Below are positions 22,801 to 34,263 of a stretch of DNA of 64,000 nt, piece after piece. The stretch's first letter is position 1, and the number at the start of each line of letters is the position of its first letter. The notes beneath the pieces were generated by a model, which saw only the letters and a list, made by a program, of their open reading frames with translations, had not been told where the DNA came from and ran no database searches. The position numbers and the translations under genes are program-made. Source of the DNA: Semisulcospira habei (lineage: Eukaryota; Mollusca; Gastropoda; Semisulcospiridae); contig BTPG01000006.1 in the NCBI GenBank assembly GCA_036245525.1, forward strand, positions 71,360,964 through 71,424,963, given 5' to 3'.

Positions 22801-23882
22801 TGGCAGAACTAAACATAGATCATGTCACGACCAGTCTTTATCATCCACAGTCCAATGCTAAGGTCGAACGTTTCCATAGAACTTTTAACGACATTCTGTC
22901 CAAAAAGATACAAGAAGATTTTTCGACATGGGACGTGCATATTAACCAGGTACTAGCAGCTTATAGGGTTTGTGTTTCGGAAACTACGCAGGAATCTCCT
23001 TTCTTTTTACTGTACGGTCGCGATCCAGTGCTACCGTTAGATAACATCCTTAGACCCCGAAGAAGATACGCTGGTGAAGATTTTCACAAGATAGCGCTTG
23101 AGCAGCAACACAAGGCCTTCACCCAGGTGTATCGGCGAATTAAGAAAGCACAGAAGAAGGGGGCTAAGTATGCTAATAGAGGTGTACAGCCTGTCGAGAT
23201 TAAGGTCGGTGACCCAGTGTACCTTCGTAATCACCGTAGACACAATAAGTTAGACAGTAAGTGGAGGTCGCACTATAGAGTGGTGGAACAATTGTCGCCT
23301 GTCACATTCAGGGTGCGACATCAACTAGATGGCACTGAGGTCAGTTCACACGCTGAACACTTGCGGATAGCCAAAATTAGCGAGTGGCCTATTCCAAAAG
23401 CCAGGGGGAGAACATTACGTAAAGCCACACAGGTTGTAGCTCCAGAATCATCCGATAGCGACAGTGACGATGCAGTAGGGCAAGAGAACGCACGAGACAG
23501 ACTGACTATTCCAAAAGCCAGGGGGAGAACATTACGTAAAGCCACACAGGTTGTAGCTCCAGAATCATCCGATAGCGACAGTGACGATGCAGTAGGGCAA
23601 GAGAACGCACGAGACAGACTGACTAGGGGGGTGCGAAAAGAGCGTGAGAATTCTTCATCCGAGGAGGACGTTCCGTTAATGGAGTTAAGAAAGCGCCTAA
23701 AGACAAGAGAGAAAAGATCTCTCTCAGCAGTAAACGTTAGTTGTAGCAAGGGCACATCAGACAGTTCTGATGATGGGGAGATCGACGACAATCGTTCGAT
23801 TCAGCCTAGTTTACAGACTAATGGGGTTAGGGAAATTCTTGAAGCGATACTGACTCTTCTGCCAAAGAAGGCTTCAAATTAG
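19851..23882 (+). CDS. pol: Gypsy pol: protease, RT, RNase H, integrase, ~1343 aa
   Basis: Pol copies the RNA into DNA and integrates it. An aspartic protease motif (LIDTGAEVSLI, Asp at residue 27) comes first. The RT has YLDD at 444-447, and RNase H shows YTDASDTCVGA near 580. The integrase has an HHCC zinc domain (GHLGIDKTHD...CVICQ) and a D-D-E core (LSLDLAGPF, IVSDNGSEN, AKVERFHR), then a GPY/F-like block. No ATG opens the frame. It runs back without a stop through the end of gag, which supports translation by -1 frameshift. Near the C-terminus a 39-residue, serine/aspartate-rich unit is exactly duplicated (23,391-23,507 and 23,508-23,624). The frame is otherwise undamaged. Confidence 0.95.
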   Translation: MFSINVAGSPKCIVFKIGKQRFRSLIDTGAEVSLISKGAYDKLSHKPKLGKGDVSLQSVSGEALHVLGSSELEFTVAGQKFKHKFYVVSGLNRNFILGNDWLDKNGVRIYFDLKKLRVGSVYVPYEQDIHISSLVRVTKTKVIKPQTAEVFQVRMKNAPYFARETLLEISETDKGFIAQEPGLLVTSTVVRQNNHQTYPILIVNNTNKTYRVRRGCVVGKVTAVQEVHEVQIGSVDRQVSAVDLTEVTAPEKMKEVVSELITNNQDLFANSDLDLGATDTVTMKLDTGDHPPIRIKPYRIPLQDREIDDKALEEMLQAGVIRRSQSPWSFSLVIVSKKDGSKRLCVDFRKLNEVTKKTSYPLPLIDDILSLLGKAKYFTSLDLKSGYWQVKMADQESRDRVAFACHKGLFEFTKMPFGLVGAPGLFMMLMNIVLAGLEGFACAYLDDILIFSETIEDHLCHLQTVFDRLRQHDLKLKLKKCQFFEEETKYLGFVISNQGIKPDEEKVKVIRAMAAPTCVRECRSFIGMIGFYRKMIPNFSQMAEPIIALTRKYARFSWTEECQKAFDLMKETLAVAPVLAYPDTRRPYILYTDASDTCVGACLAQKCDEDSDISPGSKVERPIYFLSHKLSTSQRKWSTIEKEAFAIHYALQKLNHYLHNAEFVIRTDHMPLKYLLNSPMQNKKVQMWALGISGYNCTIEYIPGPQNVLADLLSRMPGGTHMPEHEEEEELTREVNDNAFVIGVINSNHFTPKQFASCTIRAGCDEKLEKVDLPGFDIIEEQEKDSEIVRLKDLLISEQGTMTVNRRYMLIEDVLYFLSHPDDEPVARLYVPSHLVEYVVRQYHDENGHLGIDKTHDTVSRKYYWPNMYKQLYEYVSGCVICQSRVLQKKRAPVQEMDIPPYPFAKLSLDLAGPFDRSLSGNRYVIAFICHLTGWVEAFPVPDKTPQSVVQLLVEEILPRHGCPLQIVSDNGSENVNRVMAETLAELNIDHVTTSLYHPQSNAKVERFHRTFNDILSKKIQEDFSTWDVHINQVLAAYRVCVSETTQESPFFLLYGRDPVLPLDNILRPRRRYAGEDFHKIALEQQHKAFTQVYRRIKKAQKKGAKYANRGVQPVEIKVGDPVYLRNHRRHNKLDSKWRSHYRVVEQLSPVTFRVRHQLDGTEVSSHAEHLRIAKISEWPIPKARGRTLRKATQVVAPESSDSDSDDAVGQENARDRLTIPKARGRTLRKATQVVAPESSDSDSDDAVGQENARDRLTRGVRKERENSSSEEDVPLMELRKRLKTREKRSLSAVNVSCSKGTSDSSDDGEIDDNRSIQPSLQTNGVREILEAILTLLPKKASN

Positions 23883-24016
23883 AAATGCGACTCTCAGACG
23901 GTATCTGGGAGAGGACTATTGTAATGTGTAAATCATGAAGCATGATTTGAGTTTTGTCAGAGACAGTGGTATAAGTCTCTGGTGATATCTCGTATGTTGC
24001 AGACAACAACAAGATG

Positions 24017-24017
<1 letters not shown>

Positions 24018-24059
<42 letters not shown>
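24018..24059. repeat. Poly-T run inside the Gypsy element
   Basis: About 41 T residues lie between pol and the env-like frame. Runs this long are prone to slippage in replication and sequencing. Confidence 0.9.
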
Positions 24060-24061
<2 letters not shown>

Positions 24062-24105
24062 TCTGATAGTATTGGGGCTAGCGCAGGGTTTAAATATTAA
24101 TCACA

Positions 24106-25118
24106 ATGTCGTATTTCAAAAACTTGATGAAGTTACCACTAGTAACTGGAGATTCAGGTCGGCCTGCGCCAGAATCAATGACGGCTCAGTATGACTTAGA
24201 ATCCACAACAATAGCAGGAGACGCGCAACGTACGCGGTTCGCGTTCCTTACGGAAGCTGAACTTGAAGCTCGTTCCAAACCCTTGATAGGATTCTGTGCG
24301 ATTCGAAGTGCAATATATCCTATGAACATTAATCAGTTTTGTGTTACGGCGCTGTTTTTTTAAACAATTCAGACGAAATTGCAACACACGGCCAAACAAA
24401 GGTCAAGTTGGGTACAGTGTTACCTATGGCACGGTATATAATGGATGGGCTATGGGTCATTAGTAATCATAGTCCACTAAAGATGAGTATTAGTTGTCAC
24501 GGTAAAGGGGTCACGTACCAACAAATCAACCCACCATTATCGCTAATCCGCCTCAATGAATCAGGTACGGCTATTAGTGATAGATTGATGTTAACCCCTT
24601 ACTACCAACAAGAGAGCCAGTATCAGGTGGAAGACAAATTGATAGGATGGATGGAAAACTATGCATTTTCCAATGTAATGTTATGGAAACCATTTCATAG
24701 CGCTTTACCAGACTACGATCCCATCTCTTTGTCCAAAGAGTTAGATGAAATTAAGGAAATGCCAATGGATCATCTAATTGCTCGACTTCAGAGCATACTA
24801 TTCGTTAAGCCAAAACAAGAATGGGCGATATGGAAACAGATCATCATTGGTTCTATCGTAGGGACAGTTGTAGTGATCATAATTCGGGTAGGGTGTATAC
24901 AATATAAAAAGAAAACTAGCGCATGGTTTGGCTCCATACTATCACGACTCAGGAAGGGTGAACGTGAGGTCACTGTGCCTACGTTGATTTCGGCGGCTGT
25001 GCAATCAGCAGACGTGAATGACGTCGCAAGAGCGAAGGACTCTACGCCGATGATGGAGGGAGGAGTGCAGTTACTCCCCGCCTCGAACGTTGTCAAGTTT
25101 TACCCGTCGTTGGGGTAA
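24106..25118 (+). pseudogene. Env-like membrane protein frame, broken at a T run
   Basis: Downstream of pol, two overlapping frames (24,106-24,363 and 24,339-25,118) read as one ~335-residue protein interrupted by a one-base frame change at a run of T near 24,353-24,362. The second part has a single strongly hydrophobic segment near its C-terminus (about 24,835-24,897), followed by a basic cytoplasmic-like tail. This is the layout of a type I membrane protein, as in the env-like genes of some Gypsy elements. No cleavage site or signal peptide could be made out, and no specific family is claimed. The break may be real or a homopolymer sequencing error. Confidence 0.55.
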
Positions 25119-25412
25119 CCAAGGATCAACGCTGTTGTGATCCAGGAAGGATCGTGAAGAATAACGAACACATGTGCAAATACATAACTGAGTCGACGAT
25201 TTTGATGTGAACATTTATTGGCGTGATTACGCCGGACAATAATAATTTTTAATAAGGAGTGACCGATTTAAATAAGCTGTCATTCCGAAAATGATGTATT
25301 TTGTGGATAACATGTTTAATTGTTTGAAATGATTTTGTGGTCTGAATATTGTGTAATGAAAAAAAAACGAATCTTGTGAATTAAGATTCCTTTTTTTTTT
25401 TCGGGTAGGTTT

Positions 25413-25421
25413 GGGAGGAAT
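25413..25421 (+). promoter_or_regulatory. Polypurine tract
   Basis: GGGAGGAA lies one base upstream of the 3' LTR and is the expected primer for plus-strand DNA synthesis. A T-rich run precedes it. Confidence 0.65.
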
Positions 25422-26551
25422 TGTTACACTATAAGTGTATACGACCAATATCACGGTCGGGTACTTTTATAATTTCCCTTGATATGAAAATAACGAGAAT
25501 ATAATTAGTACCACGGGCAGAGCACGGAGAGGGTTATGACACGGTCCACTTTAGCTACCACAAGCTCACGTGGAGTCGACAAGTGGCCGGCCCTACTACG
25601 CTGGGACTAATGAATGATAATTTCGAGTGGAAATACATCAATCTCACTTTAGCGGTCCCAATGCGGGCAGTAGCGAACTGCGGGGAGCTGGGACTAATGA
25701 ATAAATAATGGGTTACTGGTCAGCGAGGATCAGAGGACGCCGACCACCATAATAGATGTGGGATAATTAGGAGAGACAGTAATGGGTCCCTGGTCAGCTA
25801 AGATCAGAGGACGCTGGCCACCATAATAGATGTGGAATAATTATGAGAGACAGTAATGGGTTCCTTTGATAGCTAGGATCAGAGGACGCTGGCCACCATA
25901 ATAGATGTGGAATAATTAGGAGAGACAGTAATGAGTTCCTTTGATAGCTAGGATCAGAGGACGCTGACCAGCATAATAGATGTGGAATAATTATGAGAGA
26001 CAGTAATGGGTCCCTGGTCAGCTAGGATCAGAGGGCGCTATCCACCAGAGCAGATGGGGGATAGATTATGGGCGACAGTAATAGCTCCTTTGACAGATAG
26101 GGTCAGGGGACGCTGGCCACCATGATAGATGTGGAATAATATGGGTGACAGTAATAGCCCCTTTGACCGGTTGAGACAAAGGGGCGATGCCCTCGGCCAG
26201 AACGGGTATATATATTGGGGGTAAACACCAGAACGAGAGAGCTCACAACGAAGAAAACGAGATAGAGAGCGAGCTCGCACAATGACCAGAACGAGAGAGC
26301 TCACAACGAAGGGAACGAGATAGATAGAGAGTACACAACGAAGAGAGTGAGATAGATAGATAGAGGGAGCTGAGAAGCGAGAGACCGAGCTCCGGTATTT
26401 TCGCCATTTTAGTATGCCATGCTAGTAGGTTGGTTGTGCCCAACCTATTAGACCCACGATGACCAAGAAATAAAAGACTCTTCTGGAAACACTCTTGTCT
26501 GGCTGCGTCTTCCATCTACAACACCTTGCGTGTGGCTGCGGTAGTGTAACA
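25422..26551 (+). repeat. 3' LTR
   Basis: It has the same length as the 5' LTR, with one base difference noticed (26,029). It carries the same ~74-bp repeats, TATA-like box and AATAAA. It is followed by CCGA, the duplicated target. Confidence 0.95.
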
Positions 26552-26590
26552 CCGATTCGCAGAATGGGAAAAGCGCCTATATAATAACCG

Positions 26591-26633
<43 letters not shown>

Positions 26634-26634
26634 T
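26552..26634 (+). mobile_element. tRNA-derived SINE (family B), 3' end
   Basis: CCGATTCGCAGAATGGGAAA continues the SINE broken by the Gypsy insertion, runs through AGCGCCTATATAATAAC, and ends in a (TTA)n tail of about 40 bases. Confidence 0.8.
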
Positions 26635-27540
26635 GAACGCCACCCGCAAGAAAAAAGTACAGATCGTTATAAGCCGTAACTCACAGTATTTTATTTTATT
26701 TTATTTTATTTTATTTTTTTAAACATTTTTTTCTTTAAGATCTATTCATCAATTAATTAAACAGTTAATGGTGTGACTGCCCATTTTATACACTTTCTGT
26801 TTATACTGTGTTGAACAAAATTAATACGATATATAGAAAAGGATTTTTTAATGACAGACTCACAAATACTGCGCTCCACAAATGTGTTCTAAATCACGAT
26901 ATCAATTTCTGTGAGAGAAATTTTTTTTTAATATTTTTATAATTACATACCAAAATTCAATGTAGTAACGAACAATACACGTAATAATAATGTGGGAACA
27001 TACGGAGCTTCGACGAAAAGACAGCAGACTCACCGGCGCGACGATCTCCCTGGACGGTAGGGCCATCTTGCGTCGTTAGTAATGACGCACCCTATTATAT
27101 AGGCCCTCAAAAACATTCTTGATGGCGTAGTTTATAGTTTACTTACTCTCAGAAATCAGACACAACATGCTAAAATGGAGGGGAGAATGTACAAGATTCA
27201 CGTGAGCAAGACTGAGACCGCATAGATTCTCATCAGACCCTGCGTTCGCAGTCTTGCGGCAGGGTCTCATGAGAATCTATGCCTCTTGCAGATGGAAGCG
27301 ATCAGTGTGGAAATATTAAGTGTCACAGAAATTAGAAACGAGCGGTTTCGCGTTTTGCGTTTTGCTAACCGATGCGACTAGAGGGCATCCCAAGGGCTGC
27401 GGGTACCAGTAAAGTTTACGTTGAATGCGCCAGTGGTGGCGAAGGAACGGCGGGGAGGGGGGGGGGGGTCCGCAAAAGACGTATTTGATTCCCGGCAGCG
27501 GTGTGACGAGTCAGTATACTGAGCCACTTTAAAGGCGTAC
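26633..27540. repeat. Duplicated anonymous repeat, copy B, right part
   Basis: This is homologous to 11,015-11,870, starting at ACTGAACGCCACCCGC. It includes a (TTTTA)n stretch, an 'ATAGATCC'-type hairpin with an AGACCCTGCG centre (27,208-27,295) and a G run at about 27,455. At 27,487-27,530 the start motif of the next unit appears (GGTGTGACGAGTCAGTATAC), suggesting a tandem arrangement. Confidence 0.75.
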
Positions 27541-27544
27541 CTCC

Positions 27545-28760
<1,216 letters not shown>

Positions 28761-29003
28761 TGTCACAGTCGGGTCAGTCTCATAGGAAGCTGCGGAAATG
28801 GACGTACGCCTTTAGAAACTCTCCACACAGAGAAACACGCAACACCAATAGAAAAACAATAAGAAAAAAGTTCAGACTGGTTTTAAATGATTGCAAATTC
28901 ATTGACTGATAACGTGAACACGAAAATGAAAACAGTTTTTGAACGGAATTTTTTAGCAAAGTTCGCCGAAGTGCACAGGGGTCCAAAATTACAGTTCCAC
29001 AAT

Positions 29004-29734
29004 TTATTCAAAGAAGGGCCCGCCGGTTTGATCTTTATACCGTGTGTGGCCACCTCCAGCAGCAACGCAGGCTGTCAGATTTAGCGCCGCCTCAGTCATC
29101 GAAGCCACGAGACGCTGGAAGAATGGCTGAGGCAGCTGATTCCACTATTCCGGTCCACCAGGGACTGCCGCGTCAGTTCCGGTACTGTTGTTGAGGATGC
29201 GCTGCCTTACTCTGCGTCCCAGTTCATCCCATGCGTGCTCAATAGGCGCCATGTCCGGGGAAAGTGAAGGCCAGGGTAAGACGGGGACGTTGATTCAGTT
29301 GTGCCAGCAGCTGGACTGCGATCATCGCTTGCTGTACAGGGAGTCATTGGCATTGTCCTGCTAGAAAGTGTGCAGATCTGCGCGTTGTCGAAACGCTGGT
29401 ATCACATGGTTCTGTATGACCGCCCCGCCGTACGATTACTGGGCCCTCCTCTGATCTGAGGTATCCTGAATAATGCAGCCCGGTTAGTCCTTTGCAAAAA
29501 AAAACAACAACAAAAAAAACCGCAGTGGTCTTCTTGTCTTGTAGTCATTCGTGGTCTCCTAGGCCGGCGTGGCTCCTGCACACTTCCAGTGTTGGTGTAG
29601 CGGTCCCTCAGCCTTTTGATGACGGAGAGAGTCACTCCAAGTCGCCTGCCAACTTCCCGTAGCACCACGCCCTCTTGGAGGCTCGCCACCGCCATTCTAC
29701 GCTCAGCCTCACTCAGTCGTCGTCTTGCGGGCAT
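29004..29734 (-). pseudogene. Second Tc1-like transposase pseudogene
   Basis: This belongs to a different Tc1-like family from the copies at 1.7 and 34.3 kb. The N-terminus (from ATG at 29,734) has a helix-turn-helix with EVGRRLGVTLSVIKRLRDRY. A C-rich stretch encoded by an A-rich insert (about 29,495-29,525) and missing sequence break the middle. The C-terminus shows SPDMAPIEHAWDELGRRVR, with the catalytic Glu, and ends GGGHTRYKDQTGG before a stop at 29,004-29,006. The first two catalytic Asp regions are not seen, so it is deleted and inactive. Confidence 0.8.
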
Positions 29735-30037
29735 GGTTGCAATTAAAGGCCCAGAAATCACGACCTTAAATACCCGTCTGGGCTGAATAACTGCTTGAAC
29801 TGTGATCAGAAAGGGCATGACATGTATGTGCACGGCACTTTTCTTTCCTGCCCAGTCTGCTTTGTCAGCGAGACGCTAACAATTTGACGCCATTTTCAGT
29901 GATTTGTGCATTTCTTTTCCTGCGCAATATAGGACGGCTGATGAAGAAACATGTGAGTACATGTCAAAATCATATTCCTGTGGTGCCTGTCCAGCACATT
30001 CATTCAGTTATTAAAGAAATCGCATTGCAATTTCGGC

Positions 30038-30287
30038 GAAAAGATGGGGATGAATTGGTCAGTCTGAGAAAGCCAGCTTCCAGTATCACTAGGCAGGCAT
30101 TGTCATGGAGCCCCCAGGGAAAGAGGAAAAGAGGCAGGCCGATAAACACCTGGAGTCGAGACCTCCAAGCAGACATCAAGAGACTGGGAACCACCTGGAG
30201 TAAAATCGAAGGAAAAGCACAGGAAAGGAGTCGCTGGAGGTTCCTCGTCGATGGCCTGGGTGGGGTGATAGGCGTAAGTAAGTAAGT
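30038..30287 (+). mobile_element. 5'-truncated RTE fragment
   Basis: About 250 bp encode the terminal part of an RTE-like polyprotein (ITRQALSWSPQGKRKRGRP and RWRFLVDGL) and end in a (GTAA)n tail. The 14-bp duplication ATTGCAATTTCGGC at 30,024-30,037 and 30,288-30,301 fixes the borders. Confidence 0.88.
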
Positions 30288-30370
30288 ATTGCAATTTCGG
30301 CATTACCTTGATTATCTTGTATTTGACAAACCGTACCAAAAATCGCAGTAGCCCTTGTATTATTGTGAGT

Positions 30371-31130
30371 AATATATATATTTTTAACAAAGGCGTCGCC
30401 CAAAGCCAAAAATGCATTCAATCAGATTAACTCCAAGTGACCTAATTTTTCATTCAATTCTGAGAATGCTCTTGCTGTGCTAATGCCATCGAATTTCAGG
30501 CTGGTAAGCTTGCATTGTGTCATCAGGACATCAGCTGCCCTTTTTTGTGACTGCATCGCTCACGAGATCTAGAAAGAAAGGGTAGTGGGAGAGAAGGAAT
30601 GACAGACCTATATTTTTTAGCCTTCCACTGAATTCCTACTGCATATAGCAATAGGGACTACCCCCAGGCGCCCCGCAATCCGCTGGAGAATATCCTGACC
30701 TCCCCCCAAGAGGGGAGTAGTACATGAATATTCCCAAACAGATCTTGGACCTGCTGGGTAGATTTTTGTTTTTGCCACCTACGACCCGTTTCGCCCAAAG
30801 GGAGGGCTCTTCAGGTAGGCATACGGCGTAACCTGAAAATTGCAAACACAACGTATGTACTAGAAGCCGCCTCCAGAATTTACTGGTAGCACCACTAGTA
30901 CAGCGCGGATTGCATCCCTAAAGCTTTATGGGGTGTTGCAGTGAAAGAAGACAGACTAATTTTGAAAAGGCAACACCCAGGCAATTTGGTGGTGCAATTA
31001 TTCTTTACTTTTAACAAAGGCGTCGCCTCCAGAATTTACTGGTAGCACCACTAGTACAGCGCGGATTACATCCCTAAAGCTTTATGAGGTTCTGCAGTGG
31101 AAGAAGACAGACTAATTTCAAACAAACAGA
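30371..31130 (-). repeat. ~640-bp satellite-like repeat, inverted copy
   Basis: The motif TTTTAACAAAGGCGTCGCC occurs at about 30,375 and 31,010, so just over one full period lies here in minus orientation. It contains the GGTAGGCATACGGCGTAACC block at about 30,815-30,835. Related plus-oriented copies follow downstream. Confidence 0.75.
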
Positions 31131-31829
31131 CAAACAAGACAGACAAAGGTCAGGCAGGATATTCTCCAACAGATTGCGGGGCGCCTGGGGGTAGTCACTA
31201 TTGCTATATGCAGTAGGTGTTCAGTGAAAGGTTCAAAAAGATAATTCTGTCATTCCTTCTCTCCCACTACCCCCTCTTTCTAGATCTAGTGAGCGATGCA
31301 GTCACAAAAAGGGCAGCTGTTGTCCTGATGACACAATGCAAGCTTACCAGTCTGGAATGGCATTAGCACAGCAGAGCATTCTCAGAATTGAAATTAAAAA
31401 TTGCAACTAATCTGATTGCGTGCATTTTTGGCTTTGGGCGACACCTTTTTTAAAGTAAATAATAATTACACCAGAAAATTGCCTAGGTGTTGCTTTTTCA
31501 AACTTAGTCTGTCTTCTTCCACTGCAACACCACATAAAGCTTTAGGGATGCAATCCACGCTGTACTAGAGGTGCTACCAGTAAATTCTGGAGGCGGCTTC
31601 TAGTACACGCGTTGTGTTTGCAATTTTCAGGTTACGCCGTATGCCTTTGTTGTGTTTGCAATGTGTAGGTTACGCTGTATGCCTACCAGACGAGCCCACC
31701 CACCCCTTCCCCCCCCCCCCTCCAGCCCCCTTCTCCCCCTCCTCCCCCTCCCCCTTCTCCCCCTCCCCCTCCTCCCCCCTCCCCCCCCCCCTTGGGGCGA
31801 AACCGGTCGTAGGCGGCATTTCACCATGT

Positions 31830-32419
<590 letters not shown>

Positions 32420-32803
32420 ACACTACCCTCTCCTTTGTAGAACTGGTGAGCAATGCAGTCACAAAAAGGACAGCTGATGTTCTGATGACACAATGCAAGC
32501 TTACCAGCCTGGAATTCCATGGCATTAGCACAGCATTCTCAGAATTTAATGAAAAATTACGTCCCTTGGAGCTAATCTCATTGAGTGCATTTTTTGTCTT
32601 TGGGCGATGCCTTTGTTAAAAGTAAAGAATAATTGTACCACAAAATTGCCTAGGTGTTGCCTTTTCAAAATTAGTATGTCTTCTTCCACTGCAACACCTC
32701 ATAAAGCTTTAGGGATGCAATCCGCGCTGTACTAGTGGTGCTACCAGTAAATTCTGGAGGCGGCTTCTAGTACATGCGTTGTGTTTGCAATTTCTGGTTA
32801 CGC

Positions 32804-33106
32804 AGAGTCCGAAATAGCTCAGGCGGTTAAACGTCGTAGCTGCAGAGCGAAGGGAAATCGCCGGGTCGTGGGTTCGAATCCCGTCCCGGTAGCTGGACTC
32901 ACAATCCAGGGGGAAAAACGGATTTGTTCAATAGCATGTCCGTTGAAAGGTCCTGGTAAATCAAAGTGGCACAGTTGGAGTGCGCCTGAGTTGATCAGTG
33001 TTCAGGTCGTACTCCATAGGCAATAGTTTTCCCTGTCCCCCATAACCCGCCCGTCAGGGCCGTCCATGATCACCTCGGTGCTGTGGACGTTAAACCCGAA
33101 ATAACC
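32804..33106 (+). mobile_element. tRNA-derived SINE (family A), copy 1 of 3
   Basis: The head contains TAGCTCAGGCGG (A-box-like) and GGGTTCGAATCCC (B box). The body has GGGGGAAAAACGGATTTGTT, and the tail GTGCTGTGGACGTTAAACCC is the molluscan-style end. It is preceded by the 12-bp direct repeat TTCTGGTTACGC. Confidence 0.85.
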
Positions 33107-33118
33107 TTCTGGTTACGC

Positions 33119-33437
33119 AGAGTCCGAAATAGCTCAGGCGGTTAAACGTCCGAGCAGGAGAGCGAAGGGAAATCGCCGGGTCGTGGGTTCGAATCCCGTC
33201 CCGGTCCCGGTAGCTGGACTCACAATCCAGGGGGAAAAACGGATTTGTTCAATAGCATGTCCGTTGAAAGGTCCTGGTAAATCAAAGTGGCACAGTTGGA
33301 GTGCGCCTGAGTTGATCAGTGTTCAGGTCGTACTCCATAGGCAATAGTTTTCCCTGTCCCCCATAACCCGCCCGTCAGGGCCGTCCATGATCACCTCGGT
33401 GCTGTGGACGTTAAACCCGAACTAACCTAACCTAACC
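33119..33437 (+). mobile_element. tRNA-derived SINE (family A), copy 2 of 3
   Basis: It is nearly identical to copy 1, with a small duplication CCCGGT after the B box and a (CTAAC)n-like tail. It is bounded by TTCTGGTTACGC at 33,107-33,118 and 33,438-33,449. Confidence 0.85.
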
Positions 33438-33449
33438 TTCTGGTTACGC

Positions 33450-33765
33450 AGAGTCCGAAATAGCTCAGGCGGTTAAACGTCCGAGCAGGAGAGCGAAGGG
33501 AATCGCCGGGTCGTGGGTTCGAATCCCGTCCCGGCCCCGGTAGCTGGACTCACAATCCAGGGGGAAAAAACGGATTTGTTCAATAGCATATCCGTTGAAA
33601 GGTCCTGGTAAATCAAAGTGGCACAGTTGGAGTGCGCCTGAGTTGATCAGTGTTCAGGTCGTACTCCATAAGCAATAGATTTCCCTGTCCCCCATAACCC
33701 GCCCAACAGGGCCGTCCATGATCACCTCGGTGCTGTGGACGTTAAATCCGAACTAACTAACTAAC
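33450..33765 (+). mobile_element. tRNA-derived SINE (family A), copy 3 of 3
   Basis: It shares the GTCCCGGCCCCGGT variant with copy 2, so copies 2 and 3 are closest. It ends in AACTAACTAACTAAC before the last TTCTGGTTACGC (33,766-33,777), where the satellite sequence resumes (TGTATGCCTACC). Confidence 0.85.
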
Positions 33766-34195
33766 TTCTGGTTACGCTGTATGCCTACCTGAAGAGCCCC
33801 CCCCCCCCCGCCCCCCCCCCCCACACACACACACACACCCACCCCCTTGGGGCGAAACCGGTCGTAGGCGGCAAAAACTTAAATCTACTCAGCAGGTCCA
33901 ATATCTGTTTGGGAATATTTTCTAGCATCCCCCTTGGGGGGAGGTCTGGATATTCTCCAGTGGGTGGCGGGGCGCCTAGGGGTAGTCCCTGCTGCTTTAT
34001 GTAGTAGGTGTTCAGTGGAAAGCTCAAAATGATAGGTCTGTCATTCCTTCTCTCCCATTACCCTCTCCTTTCAAGAACTAGTGAGCGATGCAGTCACAAA
34101 AAGGACAGCTGATGTCCTGATGACACAATGCAAGCTTACCAGCCTGGAATTCCAAGGCATTAGCACAGCATTCTCAGAATTTAATGAAAAATTAT

Positions 34196-34262
34196 ATATA
34201 TGTATGTAATGTATGTAATGTATGTAATGTATGTATGTATGTATGTATGTATGTATGTATTT
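34196..34262. repeat. (ATGT)n microsatellite
   Basis: Repeats of ATGTA/ATGT run up to the TA next to the Tc1-like element. Confidence 0.9.
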
Positions 34263-34263
34263 A

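Larger units (their letters stand above)
14129..26551 (+). mobile_element. Gypsy-type (Ty3-like) LTR retrotransposon with env-like ORF, 12.4 kb
   Basis: Two direct LTRs of 1,130 bp each begin TGTTACAC and end GTGTAACA. Between them lie a primer-binding-like site, gag, pol in the order protease-RT-RNase H-integrase (the Gypsy order), an env-like frame and a purine-rich tract. The flanks carry the 4-bp duplication CCGA (14,125-14,128 and 26,552-26,555). Only one LTR difference was seen by eye (T at 14,736, C at 26,029), so insertion is recent. Without the nested 3.2-kb RTE and its extra target copy the element would be about 9.25 kb. Confidence 0.95.

Noticed and set aside
32804..33765. Three tRNA genes
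   Set aside because: A and B boxes are present, but each is the head of a ~310-bp SINE with a common body and tail, and no complete cloverleaf with an anticodon stem was found. The same applies to 13,757-13,830.
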